Positions 16,162 to 24,724 of a stretch of DNA of 64,000 bases are shown here, in pieces. This DNA comes from Hymenobacter jeongseonensis (GTDB lineage: Bacteria; Bacteroidota; Bacteroidia; Cytophagales; Hymenobacteraceae), in contig NZ_JADQDQ010000011.1 of NCBI RefSeq assembly GCF_015694725.1, forward strand, positions 47,221-111,220. The letters are read 5' to 3'. Position 1 is the first letter of the stretch. Every line of letters begins with the position of its first letter. The translations under genes and the position numbers were made by a program. The notes beneath the pieces were generated by a model, which worked only from the letters and a program-made list of their open reading frames with translations, made no database searches and was not told the origin of the DNA.

Positions 16162-16204
16162 CAAAGGTGGGGACCGGCGCAGGCCCGGAACTTGACGATG
16201 CACA
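16162..16204 (-). promoter_or_regulatory. Weak candidate CRP/FNR-type promoter for the CxxCH protein
   Basis: On the minus strand TGTG-CATC-GTCA (16204-16193) has one good half-site. CACCTTTG follows at 16169-16162. The centre-to-box distance is again exactly 36.5 bases. The second half-site is poor, so the register is the main support. Confidence 0.35.
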
Positions 16205-16267
16205 GCCTATTGGATGACAATTATCACCTTCCCTCCTGCCCGGCAGCCACCAGAAAAATCCGCCACG

Positions 16268-16867
16268 CTAGCGGGCCGATTTTGCCAACTGCTCCAGCGA
16301 GGCCTTGAACTCCGGCGTGTCGTAGTCGGCCATGCCGTCGTGGCGGGCCGCCACCTGCCCGTAGGGGCCGAGGATGACCGTGGACGGAATGGAATTGGAA
16401 TCGAACGGCGCGGGCAAAGTGCCGGTGCGCAGGTACACGGGAAAGGTGTAGCCCTGGCCCTGCACGAACTTCCGGGCCTTGGCCACGTCATCGTCGAGCG
16501 AGAGCATCACGAAGGCCACTTTTGAGCGGTCGACCTTCTTATACAAGGCTTCGATGCCCGGCATCTCGGCGCGGCAGGGCGGGCACCAGCTGGCCCACAG
16601 GTTCACAAATACTACCTTGCCCTTCAGGTGGCTCAGGTTCACGGGCCGGCCTTCGAGCGTAACCAGGGGCAAGTTGTGCGGGTAGGAAGGGTTTCCGGTG
16701 GGCCGCGCGGGCGCGGTGGCGGAGCGCACGGGCACTGTGGCCTTCCACAGCCCCGTGGCCAGCAACCCGCGTTGCACCCCACCCAGCACAATGGGGCGCA
16801 ACGGCGTGAGCAGAACGAGAGCAAACAGGGCCAGCGGCAGCCACTGCACTAGATTCTTACGGTTCAT
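16268..16867 (-). CDS. TlpA/ResA-like membrane-anchored thioredoxin
   Basis: 199 residues. One N-terminal membrane anchor (about 8-30) is followed by a redoxin domain with active site WASWCPPCRAEMPGIEALY at about 90 and the cis-proline 'NSIPSTVILGPYG' near 155. Both catalytic cysteines are present. Such periplasmic thiol-disulfide oxidoreductases keep apocytochrome or copper-site cysteines reduced, in keeping with the neighbouring cbb3 genes. It is divergent from the arsR-like gene. Confidence 0.9.
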   Translation of the reverse strand: MNRKNLVQWLPLALFALVLLTPLRPIVLGGVQRGLLATGLWKATVPVRSATAPARPTGNPSYPHNLPLVTLEGRPVNLSHLKGKVVFVNLWASWCPPCRAEMPGIEALYKKVDRSKVAFVMLSLDDDVAKARKFVQGQGYTFPVYLRTGTLPAPFDSNSIPSTVILGPYGQVAARHDGMADYDTPEFKASLEQLAKSAR

Positions 16868-16949
16868 GGTTGGAAAATGGGGGAACGGCCTGGGGCAGCA
16901 GCCGGGGCGCTGCTACTGGTATAAACCAGAAAAAAACAGACTTGAGGGA

Positions 16950-16999
16950 ACAAATGTAGGAAGCACATTTGTATAAATGAACAAATGTTCATAAGTTTG
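16950..16999 (+). promoter_or_regulatory. Promoter and operators of the arsR-like gene
   Basis: Two inverted repeats occur: ACAAATGT-N7-ACATTTGT (16950-16972) and ATGAACA-AA-TGTTCAT (16977-16992). The -7 element TAAGTTTG (16992-16999) follows a TTTG at 16968-16971 with about 20 bases between, the usual Bacteroidota spacing. The second palindrome therefore fills the promoter spacer, a classic autorepression layout. Confidence 0.6.
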
Positions 17000-17007
17000 T
17001 ACGAGTT

Positions 17008-17328
17008 ATGACCGCAACCACCGCTCCCTCCGTTGACATGGGCCTCTCCATTGAGAAGATGGAGAAGGTGGCCTTCATTCTGAAGACGACGGCCCACCCC
17101 ACGCGCATTGCCATTGTGCAGCTGCTGGCCGCCCACGACGGCCTCTCGGTGACGGACATCAGCGAACGGCTGAACGTGGAGCAGAGCCTCCTCTCCCACC
17201 ACCTCACGGGCATGAAGCTCAAGGGCATCCTAAGCAGCCACCGCGATGGCAAGAACATCTTCTACTCCCTGAAAATGCGCGAAGTCATCGACGTGATTCA
17301 GTGCCTGGCCGCGTGCACGTTCCTGTAA
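17008..17328 (+). CDS. ArsR-family repressor of the sulfur operon
   Basis: 106 residues with a winged helix: 'AHPTRIAIVQLLAAHDGLSVTDISERLNVEQSLLSHHLTGMKLKGILSSHRDGKNIFYSL'. The only cysteines are Cys99 and Cys103 in the last helix (QCLAAC), unlike BigR/SqrR, where the sensing pair joins two distant helices. The leading position in a persulfide operon suggests a sulfur-responsive repressor, but this is inference. The first ATG (17008) lies only 9 bases after the -7 element, so the ATG at 17038 (MGLSIEKMEKVAF) may be the true start unless the mRNA is nearly leaderless. Confidence 0.85.
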   Translation: MTATTAPSVDMGLSIEKMEKVAFILKTTAHPTRIAIVQLLAAHDGLSVTDISERLNVEQSLLSHHLTGMKLKGILSSHRDGKNIFYSLKMREVIDVIQCLAACTFL

Positions 17329-17356
17329 ACGGCGCGCGTTTTTTATGCCGTAACAC

Positions 17357-17372
17357 ATGAACAAATTATCAT
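17357..17372 (+). promoter_or_regulatory. Second candidate ArsR operator, upstream of tauE
   Basis: ATGAACAAATTATCAT shares ATGAACAAA and the terminal TCAT with the arsR operator at 16977-16992. It lies 25 bases before the tauE ATG, between the two genes, so tauE may have its own regulated promoter. Confidence 0.45.
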
Positions 17373-17396
17373 AATTTCATACATTATTCGGTTATC

Positions 17397-18209
17397 ATGC
17401 TCGATTACTTCGGCTACTTCGCGGCCATTTTCATTGGCCTTTCGCTCGGCATCATGGGCGGGGGCGGCTCCATCCTCACGGTGCCCGTGCTGGTGTACCT
17501 GATGGGCGTGAGCCCGGTGCTGAGCACGGCTTACTCGCTGTTTGTGGTGGGCAGCACGTCGGTGGTGGGGGCTTCGGGCTACTTCCGCAAGGGGCTGGTT
17601 TCGTTGAAAACGGCCGTGGTGTTCCTGCTTCCTTCGCTGCTGGCGGTGTTTGGGGTGCGCAAGGTGCTCATGCCGGCCATTCCGCACGAGCTGTTCACGA
17701 TGGGCGGCATCGCCTTCACCAAAGACCTGCTGGTGCTGGTGGCCTTTGCCGCGCTCATGGTAGTGGCGGCCACGTCGATGATTCGCCGCAAGCAGGCCGA
17801 GGAAGTGCTCGATGAAGAGCTGCACCACCGCCACGCCTTCAACTATCCCCTCATTCTCGCCATTGGCCTAGTGGTGGGCACGCTCACCGGCTTTGTGGGA
17901 GCGGGCGGCGGCTTTCTGATTATTCCGGCGCTGGTGCTGGGCGCGCGCCTGCCCATGAAGCTGGCGGTGGGCACTTCGCTGGCCATTATTGCCCTGAACT
18001 CGCTTATCGGCTTCACCGGCGACCTCAGCGCGGGCACGCCCATTGCCTGGTCGTTTCTGCTGGGTTTCTTGGCCTTTGCCCTCGGCGGCATTGTGCTGGG
18101 CACCTACCTGTCCCGTTTCATTCCGGGGGCTAGGCTGAAGCCGGCCTTTGGCTGGTTCACGCTGGCCATGGGCACGTTTATTCTAACCAAAGAGCTGCTG
18201 TTTCATTGA
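17397..18209 (+). CDS. TauE/SafE-family sulfite exporter
   Basis: 270 residues, eight predicted membrane helices in two repeats. Each repeat starts with the family motif: GLSLGIMGGGGSILTVPVLVYLMG near residue 13 and GTLTGFVGAGGGFLIIPALVLG near 163. A charged loop with histidines (EVLDEELHHRHAF) divides the halves. Members export sulfite or other organosulfur anions. Position between an ArsR repressor and a persulfide dioxygenase matches cst-type sulfide detoxification operons. Confidence 0.92.
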   Translation: MLDYFGYFAAIFIGLSLGIMGGGGSILTVPVLVYLMGVSPVLSTAYSLFVVGSTSVVGASGYFRKGLVSLKTAVVFLLPSLLAVFGVRKVLMPAIPHELFTMGGIAFTKDLLVLVAFAALMVVAATSMIRRKQAEEVLDEELHHRHAFNYPLILAIGLVVGTLTGFVGAGGGFLIIPALVLGARLPMKLAVGTSLAIIALNSLIGFTGDLSAGTPIAWSFLLGFLAFALGGIVLGTYLSRFIPGARLKPAFGWFTLAMGTFILTKELLFH

Positions 18210-18231
18210 GTTGGTGAAGCTCTTATCAGCC

Positions 18232-18316
18232 CGTCATGCAGAACGCAACGAAGCATCTCGCGTGCCGCTACTAATTAGTTATTGCACGCGAGATGCTTCG
18301 CTGCGCTCTGCACGAC
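18232..18316. repeat. Intergenic palindromic element, copy E (variant)
   Basis: Imperfect arms 18232-18265 and 18284-18316, core CGAAGCATCTCGCGTGC. The outer arm reads GTCATGCAGAACGCAAC, the same subfamily as copy K at the right edge. It lies between tauE and the persulfide dioxygenase gene. Confidence 0.85.
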
Positions 18317-18352
18317 CGTTCTACTTCACTCCTAAATCCCCCATTGCCTCCC

Positions 18353-19708
18353 ATGAAAATCGAACAGTTTGAAGACAAGGGCCTGGCCCATTTCTCCTAC
18401 GCCATCCTGAGCGAGGGCACCCGCGAAATTGTTCTCATCGACCCGGCCCGCAACCCGCAGCCCTACTACGACTACGCGAAAGCCCACGACGCCAACATCG
18501 TGGCCGTTATCGAAACCCACCCCCACGCCGACTTCGTGTCGTCGCACCTGGAAATTGCCCAAACCATCGGAGCTGTTATCCGCGTGAGCCGGCTATTGGG
18601 GGCCGATTACGCCTTTGAAGCCTTTGACGAGGGCGACGCCTTCACCGTCGGCAAGCTCACCTTCCGGGCCCTGAACACGCCCGGCCACTCGCCCGATTCC
18701 ATCAGCATTGTGCTGGAGCGCGAGGGCAAAGACGTGGCCGTGTTCACCGGCGACACCCTGTTTATCGGCGACGTGGGCCGCCCCGACCTGCGCGAAAAAG
18801 CCGGCAACCTAACCGCCAAACGCGAGGAACTGGCCCGCCAACTGTACCACAGCCTCCGCGAAAAGCTCATGCCCCTGGCCGCCGACGTGCTGGTGTACCC
18901 GGCCCACGGCGCGGGCAGCCTCTGCGGCAAGGCCCTGAGCGGAGCCAACAGCAGCACCATCGGGGCCGAGAAAATTGGCAACCCCATGCTGCGCCCGCTC
19001 AGCGAGGAGGCCTTTGTGCAGGAGCTACTGGCCGACCAGCCGTTCATTCCCAAATACTTCGGCTACGACGTGGCCCTGAACAAAGCCGGCGCCCCCAACT
19101 ACGCGCCGAGCGTGCAGCAGGTGAAGCGCCTGGCTGCCGGCGCGGCGCTGGCAGCCGGCGCGCTGGTGGTGGACACGCGCCCCGAAGCCGAGTTCAAAAA
19201 GGGCCACGTGCGGGGCGCCATCAACATTCAGCAGGGCGGCAAGTTCGAAACCTGGCTGGGCACTATTGTGGGGCCGGAGGAGCCGTTCTACCTCATCGCG
19301 GCCGACGAGGCCACGCGGGAAGACCTGATTCAGAAAGCGGCCAAAATCGGTTACGAGCCGCTGATTGAAGGCGCGCTGGTGGGCACGCCGGCCACCGAGG
19401 CAACACTGCCGCAGCTGGACCTAGCCGCCTTCCGCCAGCACCCGGAGCAATACACCATCGTGGACATTCGCAACGCCACCGAACACCGCGACGAGCCCAT
19501 TTTCGACGGTTCTCTCCACATTCCGCTGCCTGAGCTGCGCGAGCGGGCCCGGGAAATCCCCACCGATAAGCCCGTGGTGGTGCATTGCGCCGGCGGCTAC
19601 CGCTCGGCGGCGGGCAGCAGCATCGTGGCCGACGCCCTGCCCGGCACCGAAGTGCTGGACCTGAGCGAGGCCGTGAAGTCCTTCCAGCCAGCCACGGCGG
19701 CGCACTAA
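18353..19708 (+). CDS. CstB-like persulfide dioxygenase fused to two rhodanese domains
   Basis: 451 residues from the ATG at 18353; the frame extends into repeat E but not plausibly. An MBL-fold domain (about 1-240) has ETHPHADFVSSH, the HxHxDF metal motif of this subfamily instead of HxHxDH, and FTGDTLFIGDVGRPDL. A first rhodanese domain (about 260-350) lacks the active cysteine (IAADEATRE). The second (about 365-450) has it in VVHCAGGYRSAAGSSI. It oxidises persulfide sulfur to sulfite or moves it between carriers in the cytoplasm. The inactive-then-active rhodanese order is that of CstB. Confidence 0.93.
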   Translation: MKIEQFEDKGLAHFSYAILSEGTREIVLIDPARNPQPYYDYAKAHDANIVAVIETHPHADFVSSHLEIAQTIGAVIRVSRLLGADYAFEAFDEGDAFTVGKLTFRALNTPGHSPDSISIVLEREGKDVAVFTGDTLFIGDVGRPDLREKAGNLTAKREELARQLYHSLREKLMPLAADVLVYPAHGAGSLCGKALSGANSSTIGAEKIGNPMLRPLSEEAFVQELLADQPFIPKYFGYDVALNKAGAPNYAPSVQQVKRLAAGAALAAGALVVDTRPEAEFKKGHVRGAINIQQGGKFETWLGTIVGPEEPFYLIAADEATREDLIQKAAKIGYEPLIEGALVGTPATEATLPQLDLAAFRQHPEQYTIVDIRNATEHRDEPIFDGSLHIPLPELRERAREIPTDKPVVVHCAGGYRSAAGSSIVADALPGTEVLDLSEAVKSFQPATAAH

Positions 19709-19718
19709 GCTTCAACGC

Positions 19719-19816
19719 CCGTCATGCTGAGCGCAGCCGAAGCATCTCTACCGCTTCGTTGAACTGATGGAATTACTTCCGAGGTAGAGATGCTTCGGCT
19801 GCGCTCAGCATGACGG
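19719..19816. repeat. Intergenic palindromic element, copy F
   Basis: Perfect 34-bp arms 19719-19752 and 19783-19816, loop with CGCTTCGTTG and ATTACTTCCGAGG, same orientation as copy B. It lies between the persulfide dioxygenase and rhodanese genes. Confidence 0.9.
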
Positions 19817-19861
19817 TTTAGTTTATCCTTCAATTTCCCTCCCAATTCAAATTCATCCGCC

Positions 19862-20203
19862 ATGTTCGGTTTCACTAAATCTTCTGCTCCCGCTTTCCAA
19901 AACCTGACGCCCGCGCAATTTGCCGAGGGCCTGCACCAGCCCGGCGCGGTGCTGCTGGACGTGCGCCGGCCCGACGAATTTGCCGCCGGCCACCTGCCCG
20001 GCGCGGTCAACATCGAAGTCACCGCGCCCGACTTCGGGCAGCGCGTAGCGGCGCTGGATAAAAGCAAGCCAACTTACGTGTATTGCCGCAGCGGGGCCCG
20101 CTCGGCCAGCGCCGCCGGCCAGCTCACCACCGCCGGCTTCGCGCAGGTTTCGAACCTGCTGGGCGGGGTGCTCGACTGGAGCGAGGCACTGACCACTAAA
20201 TAA
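19862..20203 (+). CDS. Single-domain rhodanese
   Basis: 113 residues: 'LLDVRRPDEFAAGHLPGAVNI', then the active loop YVYCRSGARSASAAGQL with the catalytic cysteine, and the closing 'VSNLLGGVLDWSE'. It transfers sulfane sulfur to thiol or cyanide acceptors in the cytoplasm. The N-terminal 15-20 residues (MFGFTKSSAPAFQNL) contain no signal peptide. It sits in the persulfide operon 31 bases before the YeeE/YedE genes. Confidence 0.92.
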   Translation: MFGFTKSSAPAFQNLTPAQFAEGLHQPGAVLLDVRRPDEFAAGHLPGAVNIEVTAPDFGQRVAALDKSKPTYVYCRSGARSASAAGQLTTAGFAQVSNLLGGVLDWSEALTTK

Positions 20204-20234
20204 ATAGCTGCCATCATTCTGATATTCTGTTTTC

Positions 20235-20795
20235 ATGCTTGAACTCCTGCAACAACCCTGGCCCTGGTACGTGGCCGGGCCTCTGATTGGCCTCACCGTG
20301 CCCGCGCTGCTGCTTGTGGGGAACAAGGCGCTGGGCATCAGCAGCTCGCTACGCCACCTGTGCGCGGCCTGCGTGCCGGCCGGCATCCCGTTTCTGACCT
20401 ATAACTGGCGGGCCGAAACCTGGAATTTGGTGTTCGTGCTCGGCATTGCCCTGGGCGGCTTTATTGGCTACCGGCTCATGGGCCACCCCGACGTGGTGGC
20501 CATTTCGGCCGCCACGGTGCGCGACCTAAAAGCCGAAATGCACCTGACGGACTTCACCGGCCTGCTCCCGCGCGAACTGTTCGCCCTGGCAAACCTAGCC
20601 AACTGGAAAGGCTGGGTGTTTTTGGTGCTGGGCGGCTTTTTGGTGGGCTTTGGCACGCGCTACGCCGGCGGCTGCACCTCGGGGCATGCCATTTCGGGGC
20701 TTTCGAATCTGCAATGGGTGTCGCTGGTAGCCGTCGTCGGCTTCTTTGCCGGCGGCCTGCTGATGACCTGGGTTATCTACCCGCTGATGTTTTAA
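20235..20795 (+). CDS. YeeE/YedE-type thiosulfate/sulfur transporter, first half
   Basis: 186 residues and about five helices. The YeeE/YedE signature 'GFLVGFGTRYAGGCTSGHAISGLSNLQWVSLVAVVGFFAGGLLMTW' is near the C-terminus, with the conserved cysteine that passes the sulfur compound. Full-length YeeE is twice this size; here the transporter is split over two adjacent genes, a common arrangement. It probably takes up thiosulfate or a related sulfur species in this operon. Confidence 0.9.
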   Translation: MLELLQQPWPWYVAGPLIGLTVPALLLVGNKALGISSSLRHLCAACVPAGIPFLTYNWRAETWNLVFVLGIALGGFIGYRLMGHPDVVAISAATVRDLKAEMHLTDFTGLLPRELFALANLANWKGWVFLVLGGFLVGFGTRYAGGCTSGHAISGLSNLQWVSLVAVVGFFAGGLLMTWVIYPLMF

Positions 20796-20804
20796 CCTCC
20801 TCTT

Positions 20805-21215
20805 ATGAAATACCTCAAATACTTGGTGCTGGGCACGTTGTTTGGCATCATTCTCACCAAAAGCGAAGTCATCAGTTGGTTTCGGATTCAGGAAATGTTC
20901 CGGTTTCAGAGCTTCCACATGTACGGCGTCATCGGCTCGGCCATTCTGGTGGGCATGATTTCCATTCAGCTTATCAAACGCAACCGCCTCAAGACCATTG
21001 CGGGCGAGCCCATCGTCATCGCCGACAAACAATTCAACCACGGCGTCTGGATTGGCGGCTTTATTTTCGGCCTCGGCTGGGCCCTGACCGGGGCCTGCCC
21101 CGGCCCGCTGTTTGCGCAGCTGGGCAGCGGCATCGGTTCGGCCGCCGTGCTGATTCTGGCCGCCCTGGCCGGCACTTGGACCTACAGCGCCCTGCGCGAA
21201 AAGCTGCCCCACTAA
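20805..21215 (+). CDS. YeeE/YedE-type transporter, second half
   Basis: 136 residues, 9 bases after the first half. 'KYLVLGTLFGIILTKSEVISWFRIQEMFRFQSFHMYGVIGSAI' and 'GGFIFGLGWALTGACPGPLFAQLGSG' are the second-repeat motifs, with the conserved cysteine in GACPGP. It should pair with the preceding protein in the membrane to make the complete channel-like transporter. Confidence 0.9.
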   Translation: MKYLKYLVLGTLFGIILTKSEVISWFRIQEMFRFQSFHMYGVIGSAILVGMISIQLIKRNRLKTIAGEPIVIADKQFNHGVWIGGFIFGLGWALTGACPGPLFAQLGSGIGSAAVLILAALAGTWTYSALREKLPH

Positions 21216-21234
21216 TTGCCCGTTGATGCGCTAA

Positions 21235-22182
21235 TTGGCAAGCGTTGCTGCTCCATTAAACCTCCGTTACCTCTTCTTGGGCCTAAACGAGTCGGCCGGC
21301 TACTTGGCCGTGGCCGCTACGGCCTTTGCCTCGGGGTGGCTGGCTACGGAATACGGCTTGCGGCCCTACCCCTTTTACCTCGGCATTGGCTTGGCGGTGG
21401 CCGGACTGCTGGGCTCGTTGCTGGTGCGCGATACGCGCCACCACGTCGCACTCGAAGCCGCACAGGCCCCGGCCACGCCCACGGGCCCAGCCCTCTCCTT
21501 CTGGGACGTGACGTGGCGGCACCCAAACCTGGGCTCGGTTACACAGGCCGGACTGGTGAATAACCTCAACGACGGCATGGTGTGGGGCCTGCTGCCCCTG
21601 CTGCTGGCCAGCAAGGACTTCACGCTCACCCAAATTGGCACCGTGGCGGCTGTGTACCCGGCCGTGTGGGGCCTGGGCCAGTTGCTCACCGGCCCGCTGG
21701 CCGACCAGCTTTGCAAAAAAGACCTGCTTTTCTGGGGCATGCTACTGCAGGGAGCGGTGCTGCTGGCCATGCTGTTCACCGATGCCTACCCGGTATTTCT
21801 GCTGCTGGCGGCGCTGCTGGGGGCGGGCACGGCGCTGGTGTACCCCACGTTTCTGGCGGCCGTGGCCGAGTACGCCCCGCTGGCGCAACGGGCACACAGC
21901 GTGGGCATTTTCCGGTTCTGGCGCGACGCCGGCTACGCCATCGGCGCGCTGCTCACGGGCATCCTGGCCGATGCCTTTGGGCTGGCGGCGGCGCTGGCGG
22001 CCATTGGCGGGCTCACGCTGCTCTCGGCGCTGGTTGTCCGGCGGCGGATGTATTGCCTGCCGGTGACAGCCACCGAGGCCAGTCCCGCGCAAAGCTGCCC
22101 TCGTAAAATGCCCGCAGTGCATTATACGCCGAACTGGAGCGCAATCACTCTTTTCCGCCGCCGTCTCGGCTTGGCCGGTTAG
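21235..22182 (+). pseudogene. MFS transporter lacking its N-terminal third
   Basis: The conceptual product (about 315 residues) begins in mid-protein: its first recognisable motif, 'LGLNESAGYLAVAATAFASGWLATEYGLRPYPFYLGIGLAV', corresponds to about helix 5 of a twelve-helix major facilitator. Later helices are intact. Only 19 bases separate it from the YeeE/YedE stop and the first in-frame start is a TTG, so the 5' part has been deleted, not frameshifted. The C-terminal 40 residues are also untypical. A shortened functional protein cannot be excluded. Confidence 0.7.
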
Positions 22183-22360
22183 TCAGTGGCCGTATCCTAT
22201 GCCGGCTTGCGTTGCCGGCAAAGCGGGCTAATGCCATTTTGTATCTTAACTGAAACCATGTGGAACGGGTGCTTTTTGCACGCCATAATGGTAAATGGCA
22301 TTGAAATATTCGACGTCCTACCAGACGCCCTAGCCCACTCCTTCCAGTATTGCCCAGGCC

Positions 22361-23047
22361 CTACCCCCGGCGCTGCTTGCCCGACTGGTGGCGCAGGACC
22401 TGAGCCTCGACGTAAAAAATGATTTCCTCGGCAATGTTCTTTGCCTCGTCGCCGATGCGGTCCAGCTTGCGCACCAGCAGCAGCATTTGCAACCCTTGTT
22501 GCACCCGGGCGGGATGGTCGCGGATGTAGTCGGCAATGGCCGCGTGCGCCTTCACGTTCTTGTCACTTAGCAGCTTGACTTCTAAGAAGAGGCGCCGGGC
22601 CACCGAACTGTCTTCCTGCTCAAAGGCTTCCTGCACGAGCGCCAGCAGGCTGGTGGCGTGCTGCCCCATTTCCTGCAGGCCACTGATTGCCAAGAGGTGC
22701 TGGTCGAACACCTCGTATTCATCCACCATGGCCCGGCGCACGAATTGCGCCATGGCCTTGGCCGCGTCGCCCACGCGCTCCAGGCTAGTGTTGATTTTGA
22801 GCACGGCCAGCACGAAGCGCAAATCGATGGCCACCGGCGTGTACAGCGCAATAATGCTTTCGCAATGACGCTCAATGCTAAGGTCCTTGATGTTGATGCG
22901 CTTATCGAACTTTATCACCTCCTTGGCCAGGGGCTTGTCGAGGGTGTGCAGCGCTTGCAGGCTGCGTTCGAGCTGCCCCAGCACCAGCCCCCACATGGCA
23001 TGCACCTCTTTCTTGAGTTTCTGGGTTTCGGTTTCCAATTGGGTCAT
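22361..23047 (-). CDS. phoU: Phosphate transport regulator PhoU
   Basis: 228 residues forming two three-helix repeats with PhoU motifs (KRINIKDLSIERHCESIIALYTPVAIDLRFVLAVLKINTSLERVGDAAK, later RKLDRIGDEAKNIAEEIIFYVEAQVLRH). The acidic E-R-x-x-D metal-binding patches are kept in both halves. It links the Pst transporter to phosphate signalling at the membrane. Last gene of pstSCAB-phoU, 48 bases after pstB. Confidence 0.95.
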   Translation of the reverse strand: MTQLETETQKLKKEVHAMWGLVLGQLERSLQALHTLDKPLAKEVIKFDKRINIKDLSIERHCESIIALYTPVAIDLRFVLAVLKINTSLERVGDAAKAMAQFVRRAMVDEYEVFDQHLLAISGLQEMGQHATSLLALVQEAFEQEDSSVARRLFLEVKLLSDKNVKAHAAIADYIRDHPARVQQGLQMLLLVRKLDRIGDEAKNIAEEIIFYVEAQVLRHQSGKQRRG

Positions 23048-23095
23048 GGCCGTGGTGATTTAGAGCGGCAAAATCAGGCTGGCGCAGGCGTTGCT

Positions 23096-23848
23096 TCAAC
23101 CGAAACGCCCGGTGATGTAGTTCTGGGTTTGCTCGTGGTGGGGCTGGGTGAAAATGGTGCGCGTGTCGTCGTACTCAATGAGTTGGCCGTAGTTGAAAAA
23201 GCCCGTTTTGTCGCTCACCCGCCCGGCCTGCTGCATGTTGTGCGTCACAATGAGAATGGTGTACTGCTGCTTGAGCTCGTGAATCAGCTCCTCGATTTTG
23301 GCCGTGGAAATGGGGTCCAGGGCAGAAGCCGGCTCATCCATCAGCAGGATGTGCGGGGCCACGGCCAGCACCCGCGCAATGCACAGGCGCTGCTGCTGCC
23401 CACCCGATAAGGCCAGCGCCGACTTGCGCAAGTCGCCCTTCACTTCATCCCAGAGCGCGGCTTGGCGCAGGGAATGCTCCACGGCGTGGTCGAGCACGGC
23501 CCGGTCGCGCACGCCCTGCAGCAGCAGCCCGTACGTCACGTTGTCGTAGATGCTTTTTGGGAATGGATTGGGGCGCTGAAACACCATGCCCACGCGCTTG
23601 CGCAGCTCTTCCACGGCCACGTCGGAGGCGTATATATTCTGGCCTTGCAGCAGGATTCGGCCGTCGTAGCGGAAGTCGTCGATGAGGTCGTTCATGCGGT
23701 TGAAGAGCCGCAGAAACGTGGACTTGCCGCAGCCCGACGGGCCAATGAGCGCCGTGACCGTGTTGGGCGCAATGGCCATGGAAATGTCCTTCAGCACGTG
23801 GTTCGTGCCGTAGTACACATTCACATGCTCCACCTGCAATTCGGACAT
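23096..23848 (-). CDS. pstB: Phosphate ABC transporter ATP-binding protein
   Basis: 250 residues from the ATG at 23848; a TTG two codons upstream is less likely. Walker A GPSGCGKST near residue 36, Q-loop region 'GMVFQRPNPFPKSIYDNV', signature LSGGQQQRLCIARVLA, Walker B ILLMDEPASALDP and the H-loop 'TILIVTHNMQQAGRVSD' are all present. It powers phosphate import with PstC and PstA. Confidence 0.97.
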   Translation of the reverse strand: MSELQVEHVNVYYGTNHVLKDISMAIAPNTVTALIGPSGCGKSTFLRLFNRMNDLIDDFRYDGRILLQGQNIYASDVAVEELRKRVGMVFQRPNPFPKSIYDNVTYGLLLQGVRDRAVLDHAVEHSLRQAALWDEVKGDLRKSALALSGGQQQRLCIARVLAVAPHILLMDEPASALDPISTAKIEELIHELKQQYTILIVTHNMQQAGRVSDKTGFFNYGQLIEYDDTRTIFTQPHHEQTQNYITGRFG

Positions 23849-23869
23849 AATCAAGTGAAAAAGGCACCT

Positions 23870-24724
23870 TCAGGGCAACTGCTGGCGCCAGCGGTTGCGC
23901 AGGTAAATGGCCACGCCGTTCAGCCCGAAGGTGATGACGAGCAGCACGATGATGGCCGCCGCGGCATTGACTCCAAACTCATGTTGCGGCCGCGAAATCC
24001 AGTTGAAAATCTGCACCGGCAGCGCCGAAAACTCGTCAAGCGGCTGGGACGGCGCAAACGGCACATAAGCCAGCACGCCAATCACGAGCAGCGGCGCCGT
24101 TTCGCCTACGGCCCGCGACAGCGCCAAAATGATGCCCGTGAGAATGCCCCCCGCCGAGGCCGGCAGCACCTGGTACCAAATGGTTTGCCAGCGGGTGGCG
24201 CCCAGGGCCAACGAGGCCTCGCGCAAGGAGCGCGGCACCGCCCGGATGGCCTCACGAGTAGCGACAATGAGGATGGGCAGTATCAGCAGAGCCAGGGTAC
24301 TGGCGGCGGCCAGCACGCTGCTGCCCAGCCGCAGAAACCGCACGAACACCTCCAGGCCCAACAGGCCGTAAATCACGGACGGCACCCCGGCTAGGTTGGT
24401 AATGTTGATTTCGAGCAGCGCGGCCCAGCGGCGTTTGCGGCCGTATTCTTCCAGGTACACGCCCGCGGCCACGCCCAGCGGCACGGCCAACAGGGCCGTG
24501 AGCACCATAATCCACACCGTGCCCAGCAGCGCCGTGTAGATGCCCGCCCGCTCGGGAAAGCGCGAGGGCAGGCTGCTCAGAAACTGCCCGCTGAGCCGGC
24601 CCAGGCCGGTGCGCAGCAGCCCCCACAGAAAAATAGCCAGCAACAGCAGCCCCAGCAGCGTGGCCAGCAGGCCCACGACTCGAAAAATGCGGTCCGCCAG
24701 GCGGTTGCGGGCCATGCTATTCAT
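23870..24724 (-). CDS. pstA: Phosphate ABC transporter permease PstA
   Basis: 284 residues with six helices. The inner-membrane permease motif 'REASLALGATRWQTIWYQVLPASAGGILTGIILALSRAVGETAPLLVIG' is clear. The start overlaps the end of pstC by 8 bases, indicating coupled translation. It forms the channel together with PstC. Confidence 0.96.
   Translation of the reverse strand: MNSMARNRLADRIFRVVGLLATLLGLLLLAIFLWGLLRTGLGRLSGQFLSSLPSRFPERAGIYTALLGTVWIMVLTALLAVPLGVAAGVYLEEYGRKRRWAALLEINITNLAGVPSVIYGLLGLEVFVRFLRLGSSVLAAASTLALLILPILIVATREAIRAVPRSLREASLALGATRWQTIWYQVLPASAGGILTGIILALSRAVGETAPLLVIGVLAYVPFAPSQPLDEFSALPVQIFNWISRPQHEFGVNAAAAIIVLLVITFGLNGVAIYLRNRWRQQLP

Noticed and set aside
4157..19816. 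CRISPR array
   Set aside because: Repeats are palindromic, far apart, separated by genes, and lack regular spacers and cas genes.
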